From NCBI GenBank assembly GCA_023014365.1, contig JAEBUN010000004.1, positions 806,001-870,000 of the forward strand: 64,000 nucleotides of DNA, written 5' to 3'. This document shows, piece after piece, positions 1-11,324 of this stretch (within the stretch, counting starts at the first letter, position 1; every line of letters begins with the position of its first letter). The translations under genes were made by a program, and so were the position numbers. The notes beneath the pieces were generated by a model. That model saw only the letters and a program-made list of their open reading frames with translations, was not told where the DNA came from and searched no databases. The DNA comes from Lepiota brunneoincarnata (Eukaryota; Basidiomycota; Agaricomycetes; Agaricales; Agaricaceae).

Positions 1-1621
1 GGGGGAGGTAGAGGTGAATGAGGTGTTGGCTACAGATACAGAGCTCAAGTTTAGCCAGGTTGAAATCGCTCCGGGGCGTATGCGGATGTTGCTTGCGGCG
101 GTTGCAGCTCACGCAATGGAAGACTCGTTCGGTGGTGCACTGGAATTATATTTGGCTACTGTCATCCGGTTACCACCCCCCTCCGAGGCGACCCTTCAGA
201 CTTTTGGTGGTCGTACTCGTCTACGACCAAAAATGAAGGAATATATCTCTAGGCTCAGTATTGCGAAACTGGTCTCACGGCCAGGGTCGTTCTCGAGACG
301 GGTCACAAACCTTGGTGACGCCCGCGCCTCGAACACGCTCGAGGAATTATACAGGAGCCTTATAGACGGTCTATCCGGCCAGGATCCTTTCCTTGCAGCT
401 GACCCTTCGCTTGTGACGGACACCAAGACGATAGCCATGACGAGTGTTGGCTGGACGTCTCTACTCACTGCATTCATGAAATGCAACAAGAAAGACATGG
501 CCGCAAAACTATGGGATGACATGGCTGCACTTGGAGTTCCTCCGGGTGTCTCAATGTGGACGGCTTTGATTGACGCGTACGATGACATTCGTGCTGTCGA
601 TGATGCTCTCAACGCTTGGAGTATGATGCTAAGTCAGGGCGTCAAGCCTGACGCGCTGGCATACAGAGCTATCATCTCTGCATTGTTCAAGGGCCGTAGG
701 CCAGATCAAGCACTGGAGATGTTCAGCAAGTACAAGGCAATTCCAGTAGATCTGGCCTCGTCTCGTCATCTCAGTGTCTGTAACACAGTCCTTCACGGGC
801 TATGTGCAACGGGTCGGGTATCAGAGGCAGAGGCGACGCGGGAGGAAATGGAACAAAGTGGCATTAAGCCCGACCTCGTCACCTTCAACACCTTTATCGA
901 CTACTATGGACGACGTGGCCAATTCAAAGCGATCGCCACAGTACTCAGGGCTATGAAAGATGCGGAGGTTGAGGGGGATGCCTTTACATTCACCACCATT
1001 CTTTCAGCCCTCCTGAAAGCTGGACGGACGAACGCGTCTGAGCTTGTTTTGGAATTGATGGATAAACAAGGAGTAAAACGAAATATTGCATTGTACACCG
1101 CCCTCATTGACTATCAGCTACGGGAAGGGGGTCCGAAAAACCTTGAAGCAGCGATGGGCATGCTGCGGGAGATGGAACAGGATCCAGCAAACCCACCGAA
1201 CGAAATTACGTACACGTCAGTCCTGGCTGGCCTTTACCGCCTTAGCTGGATATTACCGCAGGAGCTGGAGCGATGGCACAGGGAAATTGTTGGGAGGATA
1301 CGACGTAGGGGCCTGGTGTTTGGGTTGCCAACTTACCACCTGCTTCTCAAATCCTGTCTCGTGTATCCCCACGAGGACGGGGTACGCCAGGCATTGGCTT
1401 ACTTCGAGGAGATGAAGCAACGAGAGATCCCTATTATTAACACGACTTGGTACATCCTCTTGGCTGGGTTGCTAACTAGAGGCGAGTGGAAGATTGCAGA
1501 CAAGTTGGTGGAAGAGATGTATGCGTCTGGGATTCACCCGACGAGGTCTCTACTACGGTTGGTGCACAAAATCAACAATAGGGTAGTAGATGATAGTAGA
1601 GATGTACATACCACATTGTAA
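1..1621 (+). CDS. Pentatricopeptide repeat (PPR) protein, 5' end outside the window
   Basis: The reading frame is open from the left edge (codons begin at base 2) to a TAA at 1619-1621, so the N-terminus, and with it any mitochondrial presequence, is missing. The visible part has about 530 residues of tandem helical-hairpin repeats of roughly 35 residues. Typical PPR phrases occur, such as PDLVTFNTFIDYYGRRG, GDAFTFTTILSALLKAG and NTTWYILLAGLLTRGEW. PPR proteins bind single-stranded RNA, and in fungi nearly all act in mitochondrial RNA processing or translation; that role is family knowledge, not visible here. The gene is uninterrupted over 1.6 kb, which is unusual in this intron-rich window. 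It converges on the MIM2-like gene, with only 21 bp between the two stop codons. The specific orthologue cannot be named. Confidence 0.88.
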   Translation, partial: GEVEVNEVLATDTELKFSQVEIAPGRMRMLLAAVAAHAMEDSFGGALELYLATVIRLPPPSEATLQTFGGRTRLRPKMKEYISRLSIAKLVSRPGSFSRRVTNLGDARASNTLEELYRSLIDGLSGQDPFLAADPSLVTDTKTIAMTSVGWTSLLTAFMKCNKKDMAAKLWDDMAALGVPPGVSMWTALIDAYDDIRAVDDALNAWSMMLSQGVKPDALAYRAIISALFKGRRPDQALEMFSKYKAIPVDLASSRHLSVCNTVLHGLCATGRVSEAEATREEMEQSGIKPDLVTFNTFIDYYGRRGQFKAIATVLRAMKDAEVEGDAFTFTTILSALLKAGRTNASELVLELMDKQGVKRNIALYTALIDYQLREGGPKNLEAAMGMLREMEQDPANPPNEITYTSVLAGLYRLSWILPQELERWHREIVGRIRRRGLVFGLPTYHLLLKSCLVYPHEDGVRQALAYFEEMKQREIPIINTTWYILLAGLLTRGEWKIADKLVEEMYASGIHPTRSLLRLVHKINNRVVDDSRDVHTTL

Positions 1622-1642
1622 ATAATACTTAATGGAAGATTG

Positions 1643-1964
1643 CTATAATGAGGGTGGTGTAGCGAAGAGGCGCTGTTTATCGAGGAAGAAGAAGGCCCTT
1701 CCGAGGCCTATTCGTTGGTATCGGGCATACGCTGAAGGGGTCAAATCAGGTGGTTGTGCGAAAGGGAGGTGTGGACGACATACCCCATTGACTCCATCTG
1801 CGGCCGAGCCACTTGCCAACGAAGGGGAGGAGGACGAAGGAGATGAGCTGTTTGAGTTGTTGGAGGCTCTCTTCCCATTCCTCCTGGGCCCTGCGGTACT
1901 CGTCGTCCTCGTCGTATGATGATACAGAGGAGAAGCCGTCGATGGATGTCACGGAACTGGGCAT
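1643..1964 (-). CDS. MIM2: MIM2-like mitochondrial outer-membrane import protein (small, two exons)
   Basis: Exon 1 runs from 1964 to 1784 and exon 2 from 1731 to 1643. The intron 1783-1732 has a GTATGT donor and a TTCAG acceptor. The 89-residue product has an acidic N-terminal stretch (SSYDEDDEYRRAQEEWEESL), one hydrophobic helix (ISFVLLPFVGKWLGRRW), and a basic, aromatic continuation after the splice (AYARYQRIGLGRAFFFLDKQ). Acidic segment, single membrane helix with an internal Gly-Lys, then a basic segment is the architecture of fungal Mim2. Mim2 works with Mim1 in inserting alpha-helical outer-membrane proteins. An in-frame upstream ATG at 2009 would add 15 residues; I prefer 1964 because the product then starts next to the conserved acidic region. 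The name rests on remembered family pattern, so it is probable rather than proven. The gene is divergent from the sugar transporter. Confidence 0.6.
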
Positions 1965-2009
1965 GGGAGGAGAATAGAAGGGGCAAGCGCGGAACGCTCG
2001 GCCCTTCAC

Positions 2010-2117
2010 TTGTTATTTATGCCACAAACACGCAGATTGTGGAGCTCCTCTCTACTTATACTCATTCAGCGGCCCTAGTGCCTCCTACTTCCTTCCCTCA
2101 CTAACAACGGATGCGTC
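2010..2117. promoter_or_regulatory. Divergent promoter between MIM2-like gene and sugar transporter
   Basis: About 110-150 bp separate the possible starts of the minus-strand MIM2-like gene (2009 or 1964) and the plus-strand transporter (2118). A TATA-like stretch (cttatactc) lies at about 2055-2063. Both 5' UTRs and both core promoters must fit here, so the two genes share regulatory DNA. No specific operator is recognised. Confidence 0.4.
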
Positions 2118-4707
2118 ATGGCCAACGAGTCTCCCACCACCCTGCCGTCCCGCCACAGGCTGGTGGGTCAGTCATTACTCTACGCCATCTCAGTGTTCGC
2201 CAGTCTTGGGGTGTTTCTCGTGAGTTGTCATCCTTTTTTGCTCTCCGGCGCATTCGAACCCATCTTGTCTCTGTGTATAGTTTGGCTATGACCAAGGGTA
2301 AGTGTTATCTTACTTTTTTTTTACTGCCACTCGTATTCAACAAAGTCCATAGTGTCATGAGCGGGATCATCACCGGTCCGTACTTTCGCAAATATTTTAA
2401 CGAACCGACAGCACTCGAGGTCGGGACAATGGTCGCTGTCTTGGAGATTGGAGCATTCAGTGTGTGGCTCCCTTCGTTCTGTCAAAATATGCTGAATCGA
2501 GTTTTTGTTGTAGTGACCTCTCTTGCTGCTGGTCGGGTTGGGGATATCATCGGGCGCAAGGGGACGCTGTTCTCCGGTGCAGTTGTATTCACGATTGGAG
2601 GTGCTATACAGACGTTTACCACTGGATACTGGACGATGATTGTTGGACGGGTGGTTAGTGGTTTTGGCGTTGGTTTGCTTTCGTATGGGTATTCGGCTGC
2701 CCTTTACCGCTTGTACTGACGATCCGAACAGGACCATCGTTCCTATATACCAGAGTGAAATTTCACCGCCAAACCATGTGAGTTTCCTTCTCCGTCACAT
2801 TTCACTTGTCACTAAAAATGGGACCCAGAGAGGTGCATTGGCATGTATGGAATTTACCGGAAATATTATCGGCTACTCTTCTTCGGTGGTGCGCATCCCT
2901 GTTCTTGTGTCTGAGGGAGGACCCTTTGTGCTCATTGAAATTCGATTCCAGTGGACGGATTATTTTTGTTCCTTCATTGATTCAGATCTCTCATGGCGGG
3001 TACCCCTCTTCATCCAATGTGTCATTGGATCTATCCTCGCAGCTGGCTCCCTTGTGATGCCCGAGAGCCCGAGATGGCTCATAGATACCGACAAGGAAGC
3101 AGATGGGTTGAGGGTTATTGCTGATCTCCACGGTGGCGACCCAAATGACCCCGTTGCGCTTGCAGAATACCAAGAAATCAAGAACAAGGTGATGGAGGAG
3201 GTAAGCTATGTGTATAACATGTTTGAGAAGAATAGTGTTATTGAAGCCTATGTGTAGCGTGAATCAGGCGAAGCGAGGTCATATAGGATGATGTGGACGA
3301 AATATAAACGACGTGTACTTCTGGCTATGTCATCACAAGCATTTGCACAGCTCGTACGTCGCGTCTATGCTTCTCTGGGCCGATTCATCCTAACGATAAC
3401 CGTCGCATGACATACAGAATGGCATCAATGGTGTGTTGTGACCGTCTTCTCGATGTGGAACTTCGACTGATATCTCGGGGCAGTGATTTCCTATTACGCT
3501 CGTGAGCTTTCTATGAATTCTTTGCCCATGAGGGACCATATTGACATGCATGTGTAGCACGAGTGTTTGAGCGTTCGTCTCTCATTATCGGCTATGAACA
3601 AACATCTGAGTTTTTCCATGTTTAGAAGCGGGCTGGATTGGTCGTCAGGCTATCCTCATGACGGGAATCAACTCTGTCATTTACGTTCTCAGTACACTTC
3701 CTCCGTGGGTCTACGCATATTTTGATGCAAACATGTGCGCTGAGAATGACTCCAGATGGGTCTTGGTCGACCGATGGGGACGTCGAGCCATATTGTTATC
3801 TGGAGCTGTTGTCGTGGGTATCCAATTTATCTCAAATTGTTCAGTTTCCAACGCTTGGGAATGTTACAACAGATGGCTGCCGCGCTGGGAGCGACTGGAT
3901 ATTGGATGTACATCGATGTTCCAGCCACGCCTAACGCTGTCGTTGTTTGTGTCATCGTATTCAATGCTGCATTTGGATACAGCTGGGGGCCGATTCCGTG
4001 GTTGTACCCTCCTGAAGTGCGTCCTTTGCTATCTTGGTTATGTCGTACATCAACGAACAAATGGTAGATTATGCCCCTCACGGTCCGAGCGAAAGGTGTT
4101 TCCCTTTCTACTGCGACGAACTGGGCATTCAACTGGGTCGTTGGGGAGGTGACACCCTATCTGCAAGAGCTAATTGAATGGAGGTTGTACCCGATGCATG
4201 GGTTTTTCTGTGTCTGCAGTTTCATCCTAGGTGGGTTCCTTCAACATCCCGATATCTGGATGAGGTTATTAATGAAATTGGTACATAGTCTACTTTTGTT
4301 TGTGGTCCCGCTTCTTTTTGTGCTACTATGTGGACTTAAATTCAATGCAGTGTACCCTGAAACGAAGGGCGTCCCGCTCGAGGAGATGGACGCAGTTTTT
4401 GGCGAAGGTCAGTGTTTTCTTGTTCCTGCTTCGACCATCCTGTTCATACATTTGAACGCCTATAGACGAAAGAGAGGAAAGATGGGACAATGAGACGCCA
4501 ATGGCGTCAGAGAGGGCCTCACTTGTGGGTAGCGTGCTTCCGACGGTGTCGACAATTCATCAGACTATACCTCCTCCGCGAGGCCATGGTCACCATGAAC
4601 ATGGGAGAACGGACAGTAGGGGTGTGGGTGAGTGGTTAGGTGGATTGTTCAGATGGGGGAGGAGGCGGGAGTATGAGCCAGTTGCGGGGTGTGAACAAGA
4701 TGACTGA
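2118..4707 (+). CDS. MFS sugar transporter (hexose-transporter family)
   Basis: This multi-exon gene encodes a 12-helix major facilitator of the sugar-porter group, moving a hexose or related polyol across the plasma membrane. It starts at the ATG at 2118 (MANESPTTLPSRHR). The first intron begins at GTGAGT near 2219, and the next exon carries FGYDQG. Family signatures follow in order: GRVGDIIGRKG (loop 2-3), GRVVSGFGVGLLS, PIYQSEISPP, the central MPESPRWLID motif, DRWGRRAILLSGA (loop 8-9), and the C-terminal YPETKGVPLEEMD. The last intron (donor GTCAGT at about 4408) joins a tail that ends at the TGA at 4705-4707. At least eight introns are needed, and I saw no disabling change. Substrate cannot be read from sequence. 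It lies head-to-head with the MIM2-like gene and 0.2 kb upstream of the helicase. Confidence 0.88.
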
Positions 4708-4909
4708 GTTTGAGTGGTCCACTTTCGGAAGCTTTAGACCCATGTTCGTGACTTTGGCTGTCCGGTGAACGGGACAGAGTAGGCTGTGGTTTTCTCCTGC
4801 TCCTTTTTTTTAGGTACTGTAGCAACACGTTCATTTTAATCACTCCCTCAGTTGTGTGGAGGCGCCTGAGGCCTCCCACAAGCGTGACTCTCCGGCCCAC
4901 GTGATCCTC

Positions 4910-6915
4910 ATGAAAGCTTTTTCTCTTTCCACTTCAAGAGCTGGCCGGTGGTATGTATCTGCACCGGCCTCTTGGGTGCAACTATTCGCAAGGTCAAGAT
5001 GTGGTCTCGACACTGTCCGATTTCTAGATTGCCGCAGGAGGAGGACGATGGGCACCAGTTCAATGGCAGGTGTAGGTGCTACGAATGGAGGTGAGAGGGA
5101 GACCGAACGTGAGGAGAGGAAGAAAAAGTGGGAGGCGTTAGGGTTGAGGAAGACATTAATTGAGGGATTGGTGCGTGCGTTTCCGAATGTAGTTGTTCCT
5201 ACCCCTGCGCAGGAGAGGTTTATTCCTGCGATTTTGGAGGGGAAGGATGTACTTGTCAAAGATGATACTGGCAGCGGGAAGTACGTTTTTCTCGTTTATA
5301 TATTTTAGTATATGCTGTGGGGGATACTGAGGACTGTGTTTTCTCTTTAGGTCGTTTGGGATTGCACTTGCTCTGCTGGGTAAACCTCGTGTTAAATATC
5401 TCAGCAAAAGCCTGCTCGGGAAGGGTGGAGAGGAGCACGAAAGCATTACTTCACTCATCGTTGTTCCGCACTCGAATTTGGCGTATCAATATTTGGGTTG
5501 GATTCAACGCATCGCTGCAGGCTCCACTATCGCTTCTTCTTTCGCCACGCAGACAGAAAGGGTAGTCCAGTTCCTCACGCGCGATGGGAAACAACACCTC
5601 ACGACGGGGTTCAGGAAGCTTCATGAAGTCAAACCACATATTCTTATCAGCACGCCACAGGCAATGTTGGATTTGTATAAGGAGGACCCTTATTTGGTGT
5701 CGTTGCAGTATTTGAGCACGGTTGTCGTGGATGAGGTGGATTATTTGGTGGAGACAGTACCAAGGAAGGACTCAGAGAGGTCATGGAGGGGCGCGTATGA
5801 GAAGGCGGTGAAGAAGATAGCGAGGCATCCTGGGCCCACGAGGGAGTTGCTTGATCTGATTTATGTGGCGCGCAAAGAAGTGAACAAGGAGAGGATGGAA
5901 AGGGAGTCGACGGGCCCGGACCATCCGGAGGTGAAGAAGAGAGAAGAAAGTTTGGAGCGGTATAGCAAGGGAGCCTTTGTGGGACGGAACATGCCAGGTC
6001 CGCAGCTGGTGCTTTCGAGTGCCACACTGAGGACGCATCTGAGCAATTATCTGTACGAAGAGAGCGGGTGGTTGAATCGGGACTTTATTGTCAAGGTGAA
6101 GAATACAGGGTCGAGGCCGGTGACTAAGGGAGAGGGGGAGGAGGAGGAGAGGGTGCGGGAGGCAGCAAGGACGGGACGAGTGAAGCATTGCGTGATTGAA
6201 GTCTCCGACACCGAGATCCGCAACCTCGAGGGGGCACTCAAGGCGGAGGAAGAAACTGACAAGCCAAAAGCTGAAGAGGAACTGGCAGAGGTGCAGAAGA
6301 TATTTGCGGACACGGAAAGCACCCGACAGCCCCTTGAGACGGAGATCCAAGGTTGGCAGTTGTTCATATGCGTGGATGCAGGCGTAACTAATTCCCTACG
6401 TGACAGATGGATATATCGAACGGTATCAGAACACCCCGTCTCCATTTAACCCTAATATGTTAGAAGCGATTGCCACGGCGGTTGCATTAGAGGTGCCGAG
6501 GCTCGCGTTGTTAGTGATTCCATCGAGCGGGTCGGTGTACCGTGCGGTGTACGAACTCCGTGAGATGGGGCTAGATGCCCGAGTGCTTGATCCTCAGAAG
6601 GAGGTCGTGGGAAATGAAGGAGAGGAGGAGCCGGTGTTGCTGGTGACGACGCTGGCGATGGCGCGCGGAATTGACCTTCCAGAGGCAACGCACGTCTTTT
6701 CTCTCGGCATCCCGGACGGACCCAAGGTGACAGGACGGACGGTGGATTCATACATGCACGTAGCTGGCCGGGTCGGACGGTTCGGGCGGCGGGGAACGGT
6801 GGTGACGGTGGTAGAGAGCGGAAATGAGGAGGGCAAGGTTGGAGACAGCGAGCGGATGAAGAGGATTCTAAGGGAAATCGGAGTTGCGCCTTTCCATTTC
6901 GGGCACTTTGTGTGA
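4910..6915 (+). CDS. MRH4: DEAD-box-like RNA helicase, Mrh4-type, probably mitochondrial
   Basis: Three exons: 4910-5280, 5351-6351 and 6407-6915. The intron at 6352 has an unusual GTTGGC donor. The N-terminus (MKAFSLSTSRAGRWYVSAP) is rich in Ser and Arg without acids, like a mitochondrial presequence. Helicase motifs appear in order: PTPAQERFIPAI (Q-motif), DDTGSGKS (motif I, varied), STPQAMLD (Ib), VVDEVD (motif II, so DEVD rather than DEAD), LSSATL (III), ARGIDLP (V) and HVAGRVGRFGRRG (VI). A charged insert of about 100 residues sits between the two RecA domains. Mrh4 is a fungal mitochondrial helicase needed for large-ribosomal-subunit assembly; assignment to it is by overall pattern and degenerate motifs, so another mitochondrial DEAD-box protein is possible. 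An E-box CACGTG lies at 4898-4903, 7 bp before the start codon. Confidence 0.78.
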
Positions 6916-7011
6916 ATAAAATACATTGCTTCTCTGATATTCTGGCGGCAGCTGACTGCTGACCGGCTGACTCCCTCTCTCATCCCCTCTCTCTCTCCAA
7001 CGGTGGTTCCC

Positions 7012-9951
7012 ATGAGGCTACCCCTCCTCCTCGCTGCCACCCTCGGCCTCGCCGCTGCCCAGTCGTCCACAAACTCATCGGTGGCGACGTCCTCTGTCCA
7101 ACCCTCCACCTCTCTCCCCGTCTCGCTCTCTCTCACCACTTCCTCGGCCACCATCACCACCTCCACTCGCTCAAACGGCGTTCTCACTCAGTTTGCAACA
7201 GTAGTCCCCACTGTCTTCAATCTTACCCTCACGCTCACTCCCACCGCCACGTCTTCCTCGTCATCGGCTTCGGCTACAGCCGAACCTTCACCATCCCCGC
7301 CACCAATCGTCCTCGTACGTACCATTCTTCTCTTTCTTTCCTTTCGTCTGTCACAAAGCTGTACCAGGACACACGGGTCGATCCCGCCTTTGGAGTCCTC
7401 GGCGCTATCCTCATCCTCACAGGTCTCCCCTCCGCTTTCTGGGGTCACAAAAACAGGTGGTACGGCATACGTCAACCTAATCTGACGATTGATCGCACCT
7501 GACAACACCTACGCAGGACGTCATTTTTCCTCATTGGCTTCTACTCCTTGTCTCTCGTCTGTGCCGTTCTTATCATCCGCTATGGTGTCTTGCCCGCCAT
7601 CAACCCTCCAAACAAAACCCTTCGCGGCATGTTCGTTCTCGCATCTGCCATAGCTGGAATGGCTGGCGGTGTTGTGGCCATCTTCTTCTGGAAAGGTGCT
7701 CGTTATGGAATTGGCGCCTGGGGCGGCTTCGCGTTTGCCCTGTGGATGCAATGTTTCCAGAACGGTGGAGTCATCAAACCCATCGGCTACAGGTGGATTC
7801 TATACATCGGTACCTCGTTTCATCCCTGCCTGCCAGCAAAGCAACCTCCAAACTTACTCATCCCTTTGATATAGGCGTAGCTGTTATAGGCTTTACGTTG
7901 TGCACCATTCCAAAGGCGAGCTTATCATCTGTCCCGCTCCAAGCCATCTCGTGATTGAACAATAAATCAGATCCATTACCATGTCCTCCTCATCTCCACG
8001 GCCTTTGTCGGCTCTTCCGCCTTCGTACTCGGTGTAGATTGCTACACCACTGCTGGCCTTAAGGAGGTGAGAAGTCTTTGGTGCGGGCTTGGTTTGGCCC
8101 AAGCTGACGCACTTGCAGTTTTACATGTGGAACCTTGGCTTCGAATCTCTCTTTCCCAAGTTTACCGCAAATGGTATCCTCTTTCCGGTTTCACAGACAA
8201 TGCAGATCGAGTTGGGTCTCATTGCTGCCATTTCACTTATGGGTATCGCCGTTCAACTCCGTATTATGAGAGTCCTCAGGAAGAAGCTCAAGGAGATTGC
8301 CGAGGAAGCCAGGAAGCAGGAAGAGGAGACCGAACAACAAGCTGCGAACAGGTTTGCCGATATCCAACAAGAAAGAGAAGTCTGGGAGAAAGAGCACCCC
8401 ACGCTGGGCAAGCACACCAGACAGGATAGTACACTGTCGTCCATTCCTTTGATGAAGTACCGAGATGGCTCCTCTTCCCCCACGACTCTTGCCGAAGAGG
8501 GTCGGCAACGTCACTTGTCCGGCCTCTCTGATTTCAAGGTTGCACCCACACCAGAAGAGGAGCTCCGCCGCTCTCGATTCTTGCAAAACCCAGGAGTGCT
8601 GCCTGCATTGGACCTCGGTTTAGGCATCCAGGACGATGTTCCTGCTAGTTTCATTGCGGAAGAGGAAAGGGAGAAGTCCAAGCTGAAGGAAATGAGCATA
8701 CAAGAGCTTGAAGACCTTAAGAAGAAAGAGGAGTTGCTTGCTGAAATCCGGAACATCAGGAAGTCAATCGAGGTCTTAAAATCGGACTCACCCGCACCAC
8801 CCGCTTCCTCCAGCAGGTCCAGGAAACCCTCACTGACCTCCAGGCGTACGCTGAGCATGGACGCATCCACGGCTCTCTTTCCTCCGACTTCACATGCACG
8901 CCCACCCCGAGAGACAGATCCTCGTGGTCGGGTGCACTCGATGGAGCTCTCATCGCTCGCGGCAACACAGAGTCCACCACTCGGTGCTACAGGTGAACCA
9001 ATTTCGAGACCGACAAGTGTACCACTCAAGGATGCAGACTGGGACGCGTATATCCAGGAGCGCAAGTTGCTTCAGCCACCATCAGGGATTACTCCTCCCA
9101 TTATCCCCTCTCCAACCGCCCGAGCACCAATGTCGACCGCTGTTCAGGAGGCTTTAGAGACGAGGAAGAAGAGAGAGAGTGCGATCGTTGGCAACGGTAG
9201 TGGGACTAGTACCGGAGGTGAGGACGCAGACGATATACCGCTCGCCAAAATTGCCTCTGGTGCACCGGAAAAGAGATTGTCGGGACTGGGCGGTGTTACA
9301 GGCTTTGGCAATGCAGGGTATGCCAACGCCGCCTACAAGGATACTGGACCTGCTGTAACAATTTTACCCCCACGGAGGTCTTCGACTGGTAACATACTTG
9401 CGCCCATTCCTCGACAGGGAGCTTCCAAGGCGCCTATTGTGAAGACTTTTGAGGAGCTAAATGAGAGGCACAGGGAGAAGATGAGGGATCTGCAAGAGCC
9501 GGTCACACGGGTTGAGAAGGAAAGTGCGGACGTGAGAGATGCAAAAGAGAGGTGGGAACGGGCAAAGAAGGCAGAGAGGGAGAGCATGATGCGGAAACAA
9601 GCAGAGATGGCTGTTGTGATGGAAAAGAGACATCGTGGCCAGAGCCAAAGGCGAAAAGAAGGGAGGGCCACAGCGAGAGGAGACGCCAAGGAGCACTCGA
9701 GATCTCTGAGCGCAGATAGGCTTGGTTTTATCGGAAGTTCGTCCAAGCGACTATCGGTGTTGAAAGTCGAGGATTGGCAGAGGTATCAAGCAAGTGGTGG
9801 TGCACCCGGTGGTGATGACACAAAAGAGGCTGGAGAGTCGAGAAGCAAGCGGGACTCGTCAGTGCCCTTCCCAGGCAAGTCACTAGGCCATAGCCGAAGT
9901 CAGAATCGTGGCCAGCACCTGAAGAGCAAGGGCAAGGATTATTTATCATGA
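7012..9951 (+). CDS. TM7S3/TM198-domain (DUF4203-like) membrane protein with long cytosolic tail
   Basis: The protein begins with a signal peptide (MRLPLLLAATLGLAAAQS) and a Ser/Thr-rich ectodomain. After short introns come about seven hydrophobic helices, with FGVLGAILILTGLPSAFWG, AGMAGGVVAIFFWKGARYG, STAFVGSSAFVLGVDCY and IELGLIAAISLMGIAV among them. This order, with FFWKGARYG-type and GSSAFVLGVD-type motifs, is that of the TM7S3/TM198 domain. The remaining 560 residues are cytosolic: a Lys/Glu-rich coiled coil (RVLRKKLKEIAEEARKQEEE), a Ser/Pro-rich disordered region, and a second coiled coil (EELNERHREKMRDLQE). The final exon, about 8119-9951, is intron-free. Animal TMEM198 has been linked to Wnt signalling; the fungal role is unknown. 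I chose the start at 7012 because it opens the signal peptide directly. Confidence 0.8.
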
Positions 9952-11022
9952 GGGGCGGAGGTCACGAATGGGAGAGGGGTTGTCGTGCCGATGATTTCAC
10001 TAGGGGATGTTTGGACCTTGAATCTGATGCTCCTGGCCGCTTTTTACCTCTCCGAGGGTTCTCCGTCCCATTGTCATATGTCAGTTTTGAAGGGCGGAGT
10101 GCTCACCTATCTTCTTGAGATCTCTCTTTTTTTTGTTCCCTGTTCCTGTTTTATCCCCGTGTCCCTCTTCGTCTTCCGTGGGGTTGCTTCTCTTCCTCCC
10201 CCTTCTCACACCACCTCTTCTGCTCACCGCTATACTAGTATATTTCACACTCCAAACTATCCACCCATTTTACGAACGATTTTCGTAACACATCACATAG
10301 CACATACCCCACTTTGCATATACAAAACATAATTATGGCATGCCCAGAGACATTTTGGACTTTCTTCTTCTAGGTCCATATGAACATTTTCTCCTTTCTT
10401 TAGTTTCGTTTAGCATAACACGCTCGTTTTGTCGGATACAGCATTCTTATCCCTTCTCACCTTTGTTTGCTTCTGGCAGCTTTGTGTTTTAAGCTTTTTT
10501 GTGCTCGCTAGTGTACGTGGGGAGGAGTGCGAATTATACTTGACATTTGTCCTACCTCGATATGCGACTTCTAGCCATGCGATCACGAAGATTAATGAAT
10601 TGACAGGAACGGATAGATGAGGGTCGCTTGGAATAACGTTTGGTGTGAGCTCCGGCGGGCAAGGTGATTGAGCGGTGCGAGATGCATCCGTGGGCCTTTG
10701 TGTAACAGTAGGGTGGGCGGGTGGAGAGGGAAGTGGATGTGGGATTCTAGGGTCCGAGTGCGTGTGTTTCTGGAAGGCAGGATCCGCGACATCCATCACC
10801 CGACTCAAGCACGTCGGTTGCTGAAAGGATGGACCGGAAGGATGATTTCGCTGGGGTTGTGTTTTCCGGAATGGGAGGCGTGACGCCTTCCCTTCGCCTC
10901 ACTCGGTCCATTCTTTTGCCCCAACCTACCTAAATTATGCATTGAATCAAATTTTTGTTGTGCAGTCGGTTTGCTTGTTATAAAAGCATCCGAATCTTTC
11001 TAACTTGGCATCGACAACCACA
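9952..11022. other. Intergenic stretch, no gene recognised
   Basis: This 1.07-kb gap follows the TM198-type gene. It holds T- and CT-rich 3'-UTR-like sequence around 10080-10200 and mixed sequence elsewhere. Short reading frames on both strands (for example on the minus strand at 10410-10808) show no recognisable domain or coherent splice structure. No terminal inverted repeats or tandem arrays were found by eye. Confidence 0.4.
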
Positions 11023-11289
11023 ATGTCACTCTCTGCAGCCCTGACCCGTTCAAAGTCTGCACCGCAGCCCATTGCGCACACTGCATCTACGTCAAAAAAC
11101 ACATATATCCAGCGTTCCTCATCACAACAGGATGTAAAGTTTCTAAAGCAACAAGATACCCGGCCGAAACAGGGGCTACGTCTACTGCTACAGGGAGATC
11201 CTTTCAACCTCTCTGGATTTTTCCCCTCTACATTATCAGCCATAGAAGGCGGGGAGGAAGAGTGGCGATGGTTGCGCGAGGAGGTGGTG

Positions 11290-11324
<35 letters not shown>

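Noticed and set aside
1632..1919. 95-residue plus-strand protein
   Set aside because: Antisense shadow of the MIM2-like gene; the minus strand gives the spliced, patterned product.
10410..10808. 132-residue minus-strand protein
   Set aside because: Low-complexity Pro/Ser composition, no domain, no splice-linked partner exon and no start context better than chance.
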